A stretch of 64,000 bases of DNA from an uncultured Clostridia bacterium (GTDB lineage Bacteria; Bacillota; Clostridia; Oscillospirales; Acutalibacteraceae). This document shows positions 11,602 through 20,998 of this stretch, piece after piece (positions within the stretch are counted from its first letter, which is position 1; the number at the start of each line of letters is the position of its first letter). The position numbers were made by a program, and so were the translations under genes. Under the pieces are notes generated by a model, which saw only the letters and a program-made list of their open reading frames with translations, was not told where the DNA came from and did no database searches. The stretch is from the NCBI GenBank assembly GCA_944384825.1, contig CALWUT010000003.1, forward strand, positions 25,348-89,347, given 5' to 3'.

Positions 11602-11796
11602 TCTGCTTAATTCGCGGACTGTGTTCATATAACCCTACAAGATTTGATAAGGAGCTTGATACTGTATAAGATTGCAGACCTCTTAATGTAAATAGTAATT
11701 TACATTAAACGAAGGGAGCGTGAGGATACGGCAAAAGCACCAACCTGCATATTGTGGCAGGTTATCAAGAACACGATACGGTTAAGCGGATTTTTC
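11602..11796 (+). ncRNA. ssrS: Probable 6S RNA
   Basis: A noncoding segment of about 195 bases whose ends pair: CTGCTTAA with TTAAGCGG and GTGTTC with GAACAC, giving a long interrupted terminal stem. The middle holds a bubble and an internal helix, and ACCTGC pairs with GCAGGT near the 3' side. It ends in TTTTTC after CGGTTAAGCGGA. This architecture (closing stem, large central bubble, terminal stem) and the size fit 6S RNA, which binds sigma-A RNA polymerase. A possible promoter is TTGAAA at 11553 with an AT-rich -10 near 11574, inside the end of the previous gene. Assigned by structure and pattern resemblance only. Confidence 0.65.
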
Positions 11797-11953
11797 ATTT
11801 AGTATAATTTATTATAAACAAATTAACATATTTTAAAGATTAAAATAAAAACAGCTTTAAAAACAAAAAAATTGAGTTGTCTAATTAAAATAGCTATGAT
11901 ATAATATAAAAGTGAATGCAATTAATTTTTTAAAGGAATAATGGAGGTAAGTC

Positions 11954-12661
11954 TTGAGTGCTTTATTATTAGATGTTAGCTTAATATTAATTTACATGAT
12001 ATTTGCATTTACTGGATTTAAAAGTGGAATTATAAAATCTTTTTTGACATTTATAAATTCAATTTTTTCTTCATTTGCTGCTCTTTATTTTTCTAAAGTA
12101 TTTTCAAATTTGACTTACAATTATTATTTTAAGCCTTTACTTTCAAATTACTTAATCAATAATTTACCGGAATGTAACTTCAACACAAGAGATTTATTGG
12201 AAAAAGTTCCGGAGCGAGTCATAAAGATATTATTAAGCTCTGGAATAACATTCTCAAATATTACCCATATTATAGGTAAGGTAGACAAAGAATTTTTACA
12301 TGAAAGAATTATAGAAATTTTTAAACCGATATTTATGGAATTTACTCGATCTTTGTTAAGTAGCATATTGTTTATATTATTTATATCTCTGGGACATTTA
12401 ATTATAAGACTAATTTTGAAATTTTTAAAATTAGGTGCAATTAAAAATATCAGTAAAGTGATAGGAAGTATATTCGGGATCTTGAAAGGATATATAATAA
12501 TTTCAATTTTTATGTGCTGTCTTAAAGCTATAATACCATATTGCGGAAATAAAACTTATAATTTATTTACCCATGACAGTATATCGTCTACAAAGATATT
12601 TAAACATATGTATATTAACAATCCTATTTATGAAATTTTTGAAATAATGAATAATACATAA
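11954..12661 (+). CDS. CvpA family membrane protein
   Basis: An integral membrane protein of 235 residues in the colicin V production (CvpA) family, whose exact role is unsettled. The N-terminus has the family start: two hydrophobic helices with GFKSGIIKSFLTF between them. Two further membrane segments lie at about 138-160 and 185-205. Starts with TTG behind GGAGG at 11943-11947, spacing 6. Followed 41 bases later by pgsA. The family call rests on topology and the N-terminal pattern. Confidence 0.75.
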   Translation: MSALLLDVSLILIYMIFAFTGFKSGIIKSFLTFINSIFSSFAALYFSKVFSNLTYNYYFKPLLSNYLINNLPECNFNTRDLLEKVPERVIKILLSSGITFSNITHIIGKVDKEFLHERIIEIFKPIFMEFTRSLLSSILFILFISLGHLIIRLILKFLKLGAIKNISKVIGSIFGILKGYIIISIFMCCLKAIIPYCGNKTYNLFTHDSISSTKIFKHMYINNPIYEIFEIMNNT

Positions 12662-12702
12662 AATTTCCTTGTATAAAAGGCCGGATTGGAGGATGAGTAA
12701 AG

Positions 12703-13278
12703 ATGAACAGTTTTCAATATATGAAAACTAATTTTAATATTCCTAATTTTCTTTCATTATTAAGAATAGTAATTTTAGTACCTTTTGTTATTTTTGTCAC
12801 AAAAGATGAGTATAGTAAAGTTGGATTCGTTTTAATATTATCCGGTCTTACTGATTTAATGGATGGATATATTGCTAGAAAATTAAATCAAATAACAGTC
12901 CTTGGAAAAATGCTTGATCCTACTGCTGACAAGCTTACCTTAATGACGATTATGGTTTGTATAAGTTTGAAATTTCCTCAAATGTTTCCTTTTATGGTCA
13001 TTTTAATAATCAAAGAAGTTTTGATGTTGGCCGCAGGAGGTATTTTGCTGAAACTTAAAAAAACACCTCCTTCTTCTCAGTGGTATGGTAAAGTTTCGAC
13101 GGTAGTTTTTTACGTTTCTGCCATAATAATAATTAGTATTAAAGCATTAATAGGTAAAGATATTGAGATATTAAATAACTTACTTATGTTTTTTACTTCT
13201 GTATGTATGCTTTACTCTTTATGGAGATACTTTAAAATTTTCAAGACATTAATTAAAAGTGAAAAAGTAAATCTGTAA
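12703..13278 (+). CDS. pgsA: CDP-diacylglycerol--glycerol-3-phosphate 3-phosphatidyltransferase
   Basis: Makes phosphatidylglycerophosphate, the committed step to phosphatidylglycerol, in the membrane. The CDP-alcohol phosphatidyltransferase signature D-G-x2-A-R-x8-G-x3-D-x3-D is present as DGYIARKLNQ...GKMLDPTADK. Several transmembrane helices follow; 191 residues is the normal size. GGAGG stands about 11 bases before the ATG. An internal Met at residue 7 is an alternative start nearer to NIPNFLSLLRI, where homologues usually begin. Confidence 0.95.
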   Translation: MNSFQYMKTNFNIPNFLSLLRIVILVPFVIFVTKDEYSKVGFVLILSGLTDLMDGYIARKLNQITVLGKMLDPTADKLTLMTIMVCISLKFPQMFPFMVILIIKEVLMLAAGGILLKLKKTPPSSQWYGKVSTVVFYVSAIIIISIKALIGKDIEILNNLLMFFTSVCMLYSLWRYFKIFKTLIKSEKVNL

Positions 13279-13378
13279 GATAAATTCGTATAAAGTACAA
13301 ATATTTAAATAAAATTGAAGTATATGAAGATTAAATAAATTAAAATTTAATAAGTAATGTAATTTAAGGAGTAGTGTT

Positions 13379-15670
13379 ATGCTGTGTTCAAGGTGTAAAA
13401 AGAGATCAGCGATACTTTTTGTATCTTCGGGTAAAGAAAAGTCCGGAGCAGAAGGGCTTTGTGCGAACTGTGCCAAAGAAATAGGCGTAGATCCTCTTAA
13501 AAATATAATAAACAAAATGGGTATGTCTGAACAAGATGTTTCAGAGATGCAAGAACAATTTTCTCAAATATTAGAAAGTGAACTTGATGTTTCAGACTCT
13601 GAAGAAAAAACAGAAGATTTTACTCCCGGAGGAGCAACTACTCTTCCGATCATAAAAAATCTTTTTTCTAATATACTTTTTCCAGAAAGAGACGGATTTT
13701 CAAATAATCAAGATAAAGAAAATTCAGATGGAAATAAAACAAGAAAAAAATCTAAACGTAAAAACTTAGACTTATATTGCAATAATCTTACTGCAAAGGC
13801 AAAAAATGGTGAACTTGACCGAATCATCGGGCGAGAACAAGAAATAAATCGCACTATTCAAATTCTTTGCAGAAGAACTAAAAATAATCCATGTTTAATT
13901 GGCGAACCGGGAGTAGGTAAAACTGCCATTGCAGAAGGACTTGCAATAAAAATTCAAGAAGGAAACGTTCCTTACAGATTAAAAAGCAAAGAAATTCATC
14001 TTCTTGATTTAACTGCCTTGGTTGCCGGAACTCAGTTTAGAGGTCAATTTGAAGGTAGAATAAAAGGTCTTGTTGAAGAAGTTAAAAAAGATGGTAATGT
14101 TATATTATTTATTGATGAAGTTCATAATTTGGTGGGAGCAGGGGACTCAGAAGGATCAATGAGTGCGGCAAATATTTTAAAACCGGCACTTTCAAGAGGA
14201 GAAATACAAGTAATTGGTGCAACTACATTTGCGGAGTATAGAAAACACATAGAAAAAGATGCTGCTTTGGAAAGACGCTTTCAATCTGTAAAGATTGCAG
14301 AGCCGTCTATAAACCAAACTATAGAAATTTTAAAAGGTGTAAAAGATTATTATGAATCTCATCACAGAGTAAAGATATCTGACGAACTCATAAGAAGTTT
14401 AACGATATTATCTGAAAGATATATTACAGACCGATTTTTACCGGATAAAGCTATTGACTTGATGGATGAAGCATGTACTTATGCATCATTACATAATAAG
14501 TATCTAGTTGCTTACGATAAAATAATTTATGAAATTGAGAAGTTAAAAAAAGAAGAAGAGGCACTTGCCACAGGGGAAAATTCGGACTATGAGGCACTAG
14601 CTAAAATAAGGTGCGAGCTGGCGAAAAACGAAAAAGAACTTGAAGAAATAAGATTGCAAGCTTTAGGCAAATCAGTAAATTCATCAGATGTTGCGCACGT
14701 TATAGAGCTTTGGACTGGTATACCTTCTTCTAAAGTCGAAGAGAGAGAGTTTAGTAAACTCAGATCTTTGGAAAGTAAACTAAAAAGTAAGATTATTGGC
14801 CAAGATAAAGCAGTAGAAGAAGTTACTGCAGCAATAAGAAGAAACAGAGTACAAATAAGTCCCAGACGCAGACCGGCATCATTTATTTTTGCCGGACCTA
14901 CGGGTGTTGGTAAAACTGAGCTCGTGAAAGTACTTGCTAACGAACTTTTTGATACTCCCGATTCGTTAATAAGACTAGATATGTCAGAATACATGGAGAA
15001 GCATTCTGCTGCAAAGATAGTAGGATCACCTCCGGGATATGTGGGATATGATGAAGCAGGACAGCTTACCGAAAAAGTACGTCAACGTCCGTATTCAGTT
15101 GTTTTACTTGATGAAATTGAAAAAGCTCATCCTGACGTCATGAATATACTCCTTCAGATCCTTGACGAAGGAAAAATTACTGATTCTCACGGAAGAGCTG
15201 TTAATTTTGAAAATACAGTAATCGTTATGACTTCTAATGCCGGAAGTGACAAAAAAATTGGAACTTTAGGTTTTGGAAAGAACGAAAATGAGTTTACAAA
15301 AGAAAAAACTATAAAAGCACTCAGGGAGTTTTTAAAACCGGAATTTATCAGTCGGATCGATGAAATTATAGTATTTAATAACCTCACTAAAAATGATTTT
15401 ACTAAAATAGCAAAACTTATGTTAGATGAATACGTAGATTCAATGTCAGAGCATGGAATAAGGTTCCGGTATGATGATAAATCCTTAGGGCTGCTGGCGG
15501 AAAAGTCTTTTGGAGGAAAGAGTGGAGCAAGAGATTTACGTAATTTAATAAGGAAAGAAGTAGAAGACAAAATTTCTTTATCTATTATTGAAAATAATGG
15601 CACCAATATGGGAAAAGTATTTTTAACTATAGATGGAGATAATAAACTTAAAGTTATGAAAGATAACTAA
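13379..15670 (+). CDS. clpE: ATP-dependent Clp protease ATPase subunit, ClpE type
   Basis: Hsp100 unfoldase that feeds substrates to ClpP. The N-terminus is a zinc finger with Cys pairs at 3/6 and 28/31, the ClpE hallmark, instead of the ClpC N-domain. Two AAA+ modules follow: Walker [10 protein letters not shown] near 175 and GPTGVGKTE near 506, with Walker B LFIDEVHN and [11 protein letters not shown]. Between them lies a coiled UVR-like region rich in Lys/Glu. At 763 residues it is slightly longer than classical ClpE, through an acidic linker after the finger. GGAG precedes the ATG. ClpE genes are often under CtsR, but no CtsR box is visible in the 100-base gap upstream. Confidence 0.92.
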   Translation: MLCSRCKKRSAILFVSSGKEKSGAEGLCANCAKEIGVDPLKNIINKMGMSEQDVSEMQEQFSQILESELDVSDSEEKTEDFTPGGATTLPIIKNLFSNILFPERDGFSNNQDKENSDGNKTRKKSKRKNLDLYCNNLTAKAKNGELDRIIGREQEINRTIQILCRRTKNNPCLIGEPGVGKTAIAEGLAIKIQEGNVPYRLKSKEIHLLDLTALVAGTQFRGQFEGRIKGLVEEVKKDGNVILFIDEVHNLVGAGDSEGSMSAANILKPALSRGEIQVIGATTFAEYRKHIEKDAALERRFQSVKIAEPSINQTIEILKGVKDYYESHHRVKISDELIRSLTILSERYITDRFLPDKAIDLMDEACTYASLHNKYLVAYDKIIYEIEKLKKEEEALATGENSDYEALAKIRCELAKNEKELEEIRLQALGKSVNSSDVAHVIELWTGIPSSKVEEREFSKLRSLESKLKSKIIGQDKAVEEVTAAIRRNRVQISPRRRPASFIFAGPTGVGKTELVKVLANELFDTPDSLIRLDMSEYMEKHSAAKIVGSPPGYVGYDEAGQLTEKVRQRPYSVVLLDEIEKAHPDVMNILLQILDEGKITDSHGRAVNFENTVIVMTSNAGSDKKIGTLGFGKNENEFTKEKTIKALREFLKPEFISRIDEIIVFNNLTKNDFTKIAKLMLDEYVDSMSEHGIRFRYDDKSLGLLAEKSFGGKSGARDLRNLIRKEVEDKISLSIIENNGTNMGKVFLTIDGDNKLKVMKDN

Positions 15671-15698
15671 CTCCAAACTAGTTAGTGAAGTGATAAAA

Positions 15699-16157
15699 AT
15701 GAAGTGTCCGTATTGTAATTTCGAAGATACTAAAGTAGTTGAATCGCGTTGTGCAGAAGATGGTTTAAAAGTTAGACGAAGACGAGAATGTGAAAATTGC
15801 TTGAAAAGATTTACGACTTATGAGGCAGTTGAACAGCTTCCTATAATAGTGGTTAAGCGTGACAATTCACGTGAAAGATTTGATAGAAAAAAAATTCTTT
15901 TTGGGCTTATGAGGGCTTGTGAAAAAAGAGCGGTATCAATGGCAGAGATCGAAGCTATGGTTCAAAGTGTAGAATCTATACTGCAAAATTCTTTGGATCG
16001 CGAAGTAAAATCTTCATTTATTGGTGATCTCTCTATGGAAGCTCTCAGACGTAAAGATGAGGTAGCTTACATTAGATTTGCATCTGTTTACCGGCAGTTC
16101 AAAGATGTGAAAGCTTTTATGGATGAACTTAAAAATTTTTTAGATGAGAGAAAATAA
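15699..16157 (+). CDS. nrdR: Transcriptional repressor NrdR
   Basis: Zinc- and nucleotide-dependent repressor of ribonucleotide reductase genes. Visible are the N-terminal zinc ribbon CPYC...CENC and the ATP-cone domain starting IIVVKRDNSRERFDRKKI. The ATG at 15699 gives the canonical MKCPYC start (152 residues). A GTG at 15690 would add three residues and is less likely. Follows clpE by 28 bases and ends in a strong terminator, so it probably closes a clpE-nrdR transcript. Confidence 0.97.
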   Translation: MKCPYCNFEDTKVVESRCAEDGLKVRRRRECENCLKRFTTYEAVEQLPIIVVKRDNSRERFDRKKILFGLMRACEKRAVSMAEIEAMVQSVESILQNSLDREVKSSFIGDLSMEALRRKDEVAYIRFASVYRQFKDVKAFMDELKNFLDERK

Positions 16158-16164
16158 ATTATAT

Positions 16165-16196
16165 CCAGACATTAATATAATGTCTGGAATTTTTTA
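16165..16196 (+). terminator. Rho-independent terminator after nrdR
   Basis: CCAGACATTA pairs perfectly with TAATGTCTGG around a 3-base loop (16165-16187), followed by AATTTTTT. Confidence 0.93.
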
Positions 16197-16330
16197 AAGT
16201 ATCAGATTAATTTTCATAAAGAATTAATTATACGATTATATTAAAGTAAATATTAAAAAATAATTGTGATTTCAAAAAAAATATGATAGAATTAAAATGT
16301 CGAATTTTCAAATAAGGAGAAAAGTAAATT

Positions 16331-16935
16331 ATGAAAAAAACTTTAAAATTTTAAAAGCTCTTTTCGGTTTAATTATTACTTTGAGTCTATTTTCTCATTA
16401 TCAAGTAAATGCGCAAATTAGAGCTTGTGAGCTAGCATCAGGTGCGATTTTTGAATACACAGGAGATGAATTACAAGATTTACGTCAAGCTTTAGAGGAA
16501 ATTAAAAAAACTTTCAATTCTAAGGGCGATAGAGTGACGAGTATAGAAGCTGCATGTTCAGAGATTAATCAGTTTTTAGAGAAATATAGTTTTTCACGTA
16601 AAGTATGCAATAATATCTGTGCACAGAATACAATATTAGATTTAATATTTGAATATAGTAGTGCACGTTTATGCTTTTTTGATAATGAGGGTAAAAAGAA
16701 CTTTATATATTCTCCTAATTATAAAATAAACAATTTACGATTATCTAAGAGTGTTCATATATTATCTGAACTTATTAAGAACGTTAAACGTTGTTGTATA
16801 TGCGTAAGCGTAGATCTAGTTATTAATTCTATTAAGCTAACTTGCGGAAGAAATTTAGAGTATGAAATAGATTTTTGTAAAAATGAACTTTTGAAAAATT
16901 TTAAATCATATTGTGATAGTATAGTTATATGCTAA
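16331..16935 (+). pseudogene. Secreted Cys-rich protein with A-tract frameshift at the start
   Basis: An AAGGAG site stands 8 bases before ATG 16331, but that start reads seven A's and stops after MKKTLKF. One extra A would give MKKNFKILKALFGLIITLSL, an excellent signal peptide, open for 201 residues to 16935. The same frame is also open from an ATG at 16297, which has no ribosome binding site. The mature part starts near residue 30 after VNAQ and carries many Cys (SRKVCNNICAQN, VKRCCICVS, and a terminal VIC), probably disulfide-linked. No family recognised. It could be switched off by slippage, rescued by transcriptional slippage, or broken. Confidence 0.6.
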
Positions 16936-16961
16936 TCTATTTTAAATATTTAGATATAAAA

Positions 16962-16986
16962 TCTAGACATTCAATTAATGTCTAGA
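16962..16986. terminator. Hairpin between convergent genes, probable terminator
   Basis: TCTAGACATT and AATGTCTAGA form a perfect 10-bp stem with a 5-base loop between the Cys-rich secreted protein gene and the convergent double-glycine peptide gene. T-rich sequence follows on the plus strand, less strongly on the minus strand, so it may serve both. Its stem shares the bases AGACATT with the terminator at 16165. Confidence 0.75.
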
Positions 16987-17005
16987 TAAATTTTAACTAT
17001 TTTTT

Positions 17006-17317
17006 TTAACGATAATAATGAACATGCTCTACTGTAACATCCGGTCTTCTACATTTGGATGTAGAAGTAAAATATCCATCCTTATTTCCTCTTAAAATTC
17101 CTACAGCCATCATAATTAAACCGAATATTGTAAGAAATCCTCCGGAAAGTATAGTTACCGCTGGGCAATTGTAATCCGGTTTAATTTTAATACTTCCACC
17201 TCCGCCTGAGATTTCTTGTAACTCTTCTTCCGAACATTCTTGCAATAAAATCCTTGATTTTTTGAATTCTGTTTTATTCCTTAACTCAGTATCAAAACTT
17301 TGTTCAATTAGTTCCAT
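17006..17317 (-). CDS. Double-glycine leader peptide, bacteriocin-like, with one membrane helix
   Basis: An intact 103-residue small protein behind AAGGGG. Residues 1-39 look like a class II bacteriocin or ComC-type leader: polar and acidic, with LLQECSEEELQEISGGGG, so processing by a peptidase-containing ABC transporter after a Gly-Gly is likely. The mature part has a Cys, then a hydrophobic helix at about 50-74 (GGFLTIFGLIMMAVGIL), then a basic tail with a second Cys (STSKCRRPD). The plan (leader, GG, membrane segment, polar tail with flanking Cys) resembles the decayed gene at 10685-11094. No immunity, transporter or kinase gene is adjacent. Function is inferred. Confidence 0.65.
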   Translation of the reverse strand: MELIEQSFDTELRNKTEFKKSRILLQECSEEELQEISGGGGSIKIKPDYNCPAVTILSGGFLTIFGLIMMAVGILRGNKDGYFTSTSKCRRPDVTVEHVHYYR

Positions 17318-17424
17318 TTTTATTTTCCCCTTATCAAATTATTTATAATTTTATTATATAATATAAATAATTTTTTATCAATCTTTAATTTAGTGAAACT
17401 AGATTAATTAAAGATTTAATATTT

Positions 17425-19254
17425 TTACTCAACCGTAACTGACTTAGCTAGATTTCTAGGTTTATCTATATCGCATCCTCTGAATTTAGCAGTATAATAA
17501 GACATTAATTGCATAGGTATCACGCTAAGAGAAGGTAAAACAGTTTCATAAGTTTGAGGAATAGAAACTATATGATCGGAAATAGGTTTTAGCTTTTCAT
17601 AATATTTTTCAGTAGTTAAAAACAAAATCTTAGCTCCACGCGCTTTAACTTCCCGTACATTGCTTATCATTTTATCCATTAATTTTTCTTGAGTTGCAAT
17701 TGCAATTACTAAGGTATTTTTGTCAATCAAGGAAATCGTACCATGTTTAAGTTCTCCTGCAGCGTAAGCTTCAGAATGAATATAAGAAATTTCTTTAAGC
17801 TTTAAAGACCCCTCCATACATACCGCATAGTCTACGTTTCTACCTATGAAAAACACTTTTTCGTAATAATAATAATTTTTTGCTATACTCATTATTTCTT
17901 CTTTACCTTCAAGAATTTTTTCTATATTTTCAGGTAAATTTTTTAAAGCTTCGATAATTGATTCATATTTTTCATCAGAAATTTTATTTAAAGCTTTGCC
18001 AATATGAAGAGCTAAAATATACATTAGTGCAAGTTGAGTACTGTAAGCTTTAGTGGTGGCAACTGCTATTTCCGGACCTGCATGTGTATATAGTACATAA
18101 TCTGATTCACTAGCTATTGAACTTCCCACTACGTTAACAATCGAAATAACTCTTGCTCCTAATCTTTTAGATTCTCTAAGAGCTGCCAAGCTATCTGCTG
18201 TTTCACCGGACTGACTTATTATTATCACAAGGGTATTTTCATCTACAATTGGAGATCTATATCTAAATTCAGAAGCTAAGTCTATTTCCACAGGTTTTCT
18301 AATTAGAAGTTCCATGAAGTATTTTGCAATGCATCCCACGTGATATGCCGATCCGCAAGCTACAATACAAATTTTATTTAAATTCTCTAAATACTCTTTA
18401 GAAAGATTTAAATTATCCAGTTTCAAGCTTTTACCCTCAATTCGTGGGTAAACTGTATCTTTAATTGCACGAGGCTGCTCCATTATTTCTTTTAACATAA
18501 AATGTTCATATTGATTTTTTTCTGCTGCGTCTATTGACCAATTTATTACTGTTAATTTTTTTTCAGATAAATTTCCCTCGAAATCATAAAGCTTAAACCC
18601 TTCAGAATTAATTAAAGCAATTTGTTTTTCTTGGAGTCTGCAGATAGTGTCTGTTTTTGACAAAAGAGCCGGAATATCAGAAGCTATATAATTTTCATTT
18701 TCTGATGTTCCTATAATAAGCGGGCTGTCTTTTTTTACAGCTATTAATGTATCGGGATTATCCGCGCATATTATTCCAAGAGCAAAAGATCCTTGCAGTT
18801 TTTTAATTGAATTTTTTACTGTTTGAAATATGTCTCCTTCATAAAGACTGCTCATAAGCTGCACAATTACTTCTGTATCTGTATCTGATTTAAATAAAAA
18901 TCCTTTTTTCATTAGTTCTTCTTTTAACTCTATATAGTTTTCTATTATTCCATTATGTACTAATGCAATTTTTCCGCACGCAGATACATGAGGATGAGCA
19001 TTTATGTCTGTTGGATTTCCGTGTGTTGCCCAACGTGTGTGACCAATGCCTAGACCCGCACAAAAGTCGTTGTTATCCTTTAATATTTCCTTTATTACTT
19101 TTAAATGACCTTGTTTTTTTACGACTCTTATTTTACCATTTGAATAAATTGCTATTCCGGAAGAATCATAACCTCTATACTCAAGTTTTTCTAAGCCTTG
19201 AATTAAAAAAGGAACGGCGTTTCCTTTTCCTATACATCCTACTATTCCACACAT
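17425..19254 (-). CDS. glmS: Glutamine--fructose-6-phosphate aminotransferase (isomerizing)
   Basis: Makes glucosamine-6-phosphate for cell-wall synthesis. Catalytic Cys2 starts the glutaminase domain (MCGIVGCIG, RGYDSSGIA, HTRWATHGNP). Two SIS sugar-isomerase domains follow, with IISQSGETADS, and the conserved C-terminal LAKSVTVE is present; 609 residues is standard. GGAGAG precedes the ATG. The 120-base upstream region holds a sigma-A promoter but none of the glmS ribozyme core, so the usual Bacillota control by glucosamine-6-phosphate self-cleavage appears absent. Confidence 0.98.
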   Translation of the reverse strand: MCGIVGCIGKGNAVPFLIQGLEKLEYRGYDSSGIAIYSNGKIRVVKKQGHLKVIKEILKDNNDFCAGLGIGHTRWATHGNPTDINAHPHVSACGKIALVHNGIIENYIELKEELMKKGFLFKSDTDTEVIVQLMSSLYEGDIFQTVKNSIKKLQGSFALGIICADNPDTLIAVKKDSPLIIGTSENENYIASDIPALLSKTDTICRLQEKQIALINSEGFKLYDFEGNLSEKKLTVINWSIDAAEKNQYEHFMLKEIMEQPRAIKDTVYPRIEGKSLKLDNLNLSKEYLENLNKICIVACGSAYHVGCIAKYFMELLIRKPVEIDLASEFRYRSPIVDENTLVIIISQSGETADSLAALRESKRLGARVISIVNVVGSSIASESDYVLYTHAGPEIAVATTKAYSTQLALMYILALHIGKALNKISDEKYESIIEALKNLPENIEKILEGKEEIMSIAKNYYYYEKVFFIGRNVDYAVCMEGSLKLKEISYIHSEAYAAGELKHGTISLIDKNTLVIAIATQEKLMDKMISNVREVKARGAKILFLTTEKYYEKLKPISDHIVSIPQTYETVLPSLSVIPMQLMSYYTAKFRGCDIDKPRNLAKSVTVE

Positions 19255-19310
19255 AAAATATTCTCTCCTTGAAAATTTGTATTATATACATATTAAAATA
19301 TGTAATTGTT

Positions 19311-19339
19311 ATTATACTAATTCGCACTTTAGATTTCAA
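19311..19339 (-). promoter_or_regulatory. Sigma-A promoter of glmS
   Basis: Minus-strand TTGAAA (19334-19339) and TATAAT (19311-19316) are 17 bases apart. An AT-rich palindrome lies in the short leader around 19286-19303. Confidence 0.8.
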
Positions 19340-19375
19340 TTTATATGTTATTTAAAACAATAATATGCTTAAAAG

Positions 19376-20140
19376 CTATAGGTATTTTACTTTATCTGTA
19401 AATACATTGGAAATATAAAATTTTACATCAAAAAATTTTTCTTTTAAAGTTTTTGAAAGGGGAGAGAGTATTAAATTTTCCGTTTTAAAGTGTCCGGCGT
19501 CCACAACAGTAATATCAAATTGGTTAGCTTCTAAGAGCTGACTGTGTTTTATTTCTCCTGTTACAAATGCGTCCGCGTGATTTTCCACGACTTTATTAAT
19601 GAGATTTCCTCCTGAACCTGAACAGACCGCTACTTTATTTATTTTGCGCGAATTTTGAGTATATCTAACTCCTTCGCAGTAAAGTTTATTTTTTACAAAA
19701 AGGGCAAATTCTTCAGAAGTCATTTCTGACTTTAAATTTCCAATAAATCCAAGCGGATAAGTTTCAAAGTAAGAAAGAGGGGTTAATGAAGTAAGCTCTA
19801 AAGTTTCGGCTAAATAAAAATTTACACCATTTTTAGCTACATCCAGGTTAGTATGTGCACATATTGCACTTAAGTTATATTTAATTAATTTATGAACTGC
19901 TTTATTAAATTCTATACTTTTTAAAGGCTTAAAAATAACAGGATGATGACTTATTATTAAATTTACATCCAGTTTTTTCGCTTCTTCACATACTTCCGGT
20001 GTTATATCTAAAGAAAGAAGTACTTTATCAACTCTACAGTTTGGATCACCCACCAAAATCCCACAGTTATCAAATTCCATAGCTGAAGCGAAAGGAGCGA
20101 TAAGGTCTAAAAAATCATAAATTTGTTTTACTGTTTTCAC
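19376..20140 (-). CDS. Nif3-like dinuclear metal centre protein
   Basis: A 254-residue member of the Nif3/YqfO family (GTP cyclohydrolase I type 2 homologues), forming toroidal hexamers with two metals per subunit; cellular role uncertain. Visible metal-ligand motifs are ISHHPVIFKP, CAHTNLDVAKNGVN and the C-terminal DAGHFKTE. Starts with GTG behind GGAGA. It follows trmK by 13 bases on the same strand, the usual trmK-nif3 pairing of Bacillota. Confidence 0.93.
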   Translation of the reverse strand: MKTVKQIYDFLDLIAPFASAMEFDNCGILVGDPNCRVDKVLLSLDITPEVCEEAKKLDVNLIISHHPVIFKPLKSIEFNKAVHKLIKYNLSAICAHTNLDVAKNGVNFYLAETLELTSLTPLSYFETYPLGFIGNLKSEMTSEEFALFVKNKLYCEGVRYTQNSRKINKVAVCSGSGGNLINKVVENHADAFVTGEIKHSQLLEANQFDITVVDAGHFKTENLILSPLSKTLKEKFFDVKFYISNVFTDKVKYL

Positions 20141-20153
20141 TTTTAATTCTCCT

Positions 20154-20855
20154 TTAGGGTTTACTGTTTAAAATATCTCTCAGATTTTTTATTATTTTAC
20201 TGTAATATATTTCTTCCGATTTTAAATTTTTAGCTTCTGCACCTTTTTTTTGATTGATAAGACTGTTAATTTGCTTATTAATGTATAGCTTAGCAGCTAA
20301 ATCTAAAGAATTTTCTAAGAGACCTATATATAACTCTGCAGCGCTGAGGGTATAAGGCATACCGGTATAAGACGCTTTCATAACTACATAGATTTTTTTT
20401 TCGCATTCTACTGCATATTCTTCTTCTATTTTGTATCCGTCTGCCGCTAAGTAGGTTCTTAAATTTTTTTCGTACTTCATTGGCTGAAGGATGAATTTTT
20501 TACTTTTTTTATTTTGCCAAGTACATTCTTTTAATATTTTAGATATAAGATTTCCACCCATTCCTGCTATAACTATTTCGTCTGCTTCTTTTTCTGATAT
20601 ATTTTTAAGTCCGTCTGAGGTACGAATTTTTATTATCTTTTCAAGATTATATTTTTCTACATTACGCTTGGCATTTTTTAAAGGGCCTTCACGCAAATCT
20701 GAAGCTACTGCGAAAGCTATTTTACTTTCAAGTGCTAAATATATGGGTAAGTACGCATGATCAGTTCCAATATCTGCTATACTTGATCCGGGAGTAATCA
20801 TATCAGCACACTTTAAAAGTCTTGTGCTGAGTTTAAATTTATCATAATTACGCAT
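20154..20855 (-). CDS. trmK: tRNA (adenine22-N1)-methyltransferase TrmK
   Basis: Methylates A22 of tRNA using S-adenosylmethionine. Rossmann-type motif I is ADIGTDHAYLPIYL, followed by ASDLREGPLKNAKRN and IVIAGMGGNLI; the C-terminal helical part is complete (233 residues). The ATG at 20855 is chosen because AGGAA lies about 7 bases upstream. A TTG two codons earlier nearly touches that site. Operon with the Nif3-like gene downstream. Confidence 0.94.
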   Translation of the reverse strand: MRNYDKFKLSTRLLKCADMITPGSSIADIGTDHAYLPIYLALESKIAFAVASDLREGPLKNAKRNVEKYNLEKIIKIRTSDGLKNISEKEADEIVIAGMGGNLISKILKECTWQNKKSKKFILQPMKYEKNLRTYLAADGYKIEEEYAVECEKKIYVVMKASYTGMPYTLSAAELYIGLLENSLDLAAKLYINKQINSLINQKKGAEAKNLKSEEIYYSKIIKNLRDILNSKP

Positions 20856-20929
20856 TTTCAAATTCCTATTTATTTTATAATTTAATTATCGACCATAATA
20901 TGTTTTCCGGACAAAATTTTATTTACAAA

Positions 20930-20958
20930 ACAAAGAAGCTACGATTTTAAAACGTAGC
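20930..20958 (-). terminator. Terminator of the zinc-ribbon gene
   Basis: GCTACG (20938-20943) pairs with CGTAGC (20953-20958), extended by an inner TTTTAAAA. On the minus strand it is followed by TTCTTTGTTTTG. Confidence 0.7.
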
Positions 20959-20998
20959 CTCATTAACTTAGTTAATAGGGAGGGAAAAATAGATTTGA

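Noticed and set aside
17380-17416. Terminator for glmS
   Set aside because: AATCTTTAAT/ATTAAAGATT forms a 10-bp stem, but on the minus strand it is followed by A-rich sequence, not a U-tract, so the polarity is wrong for glmS.
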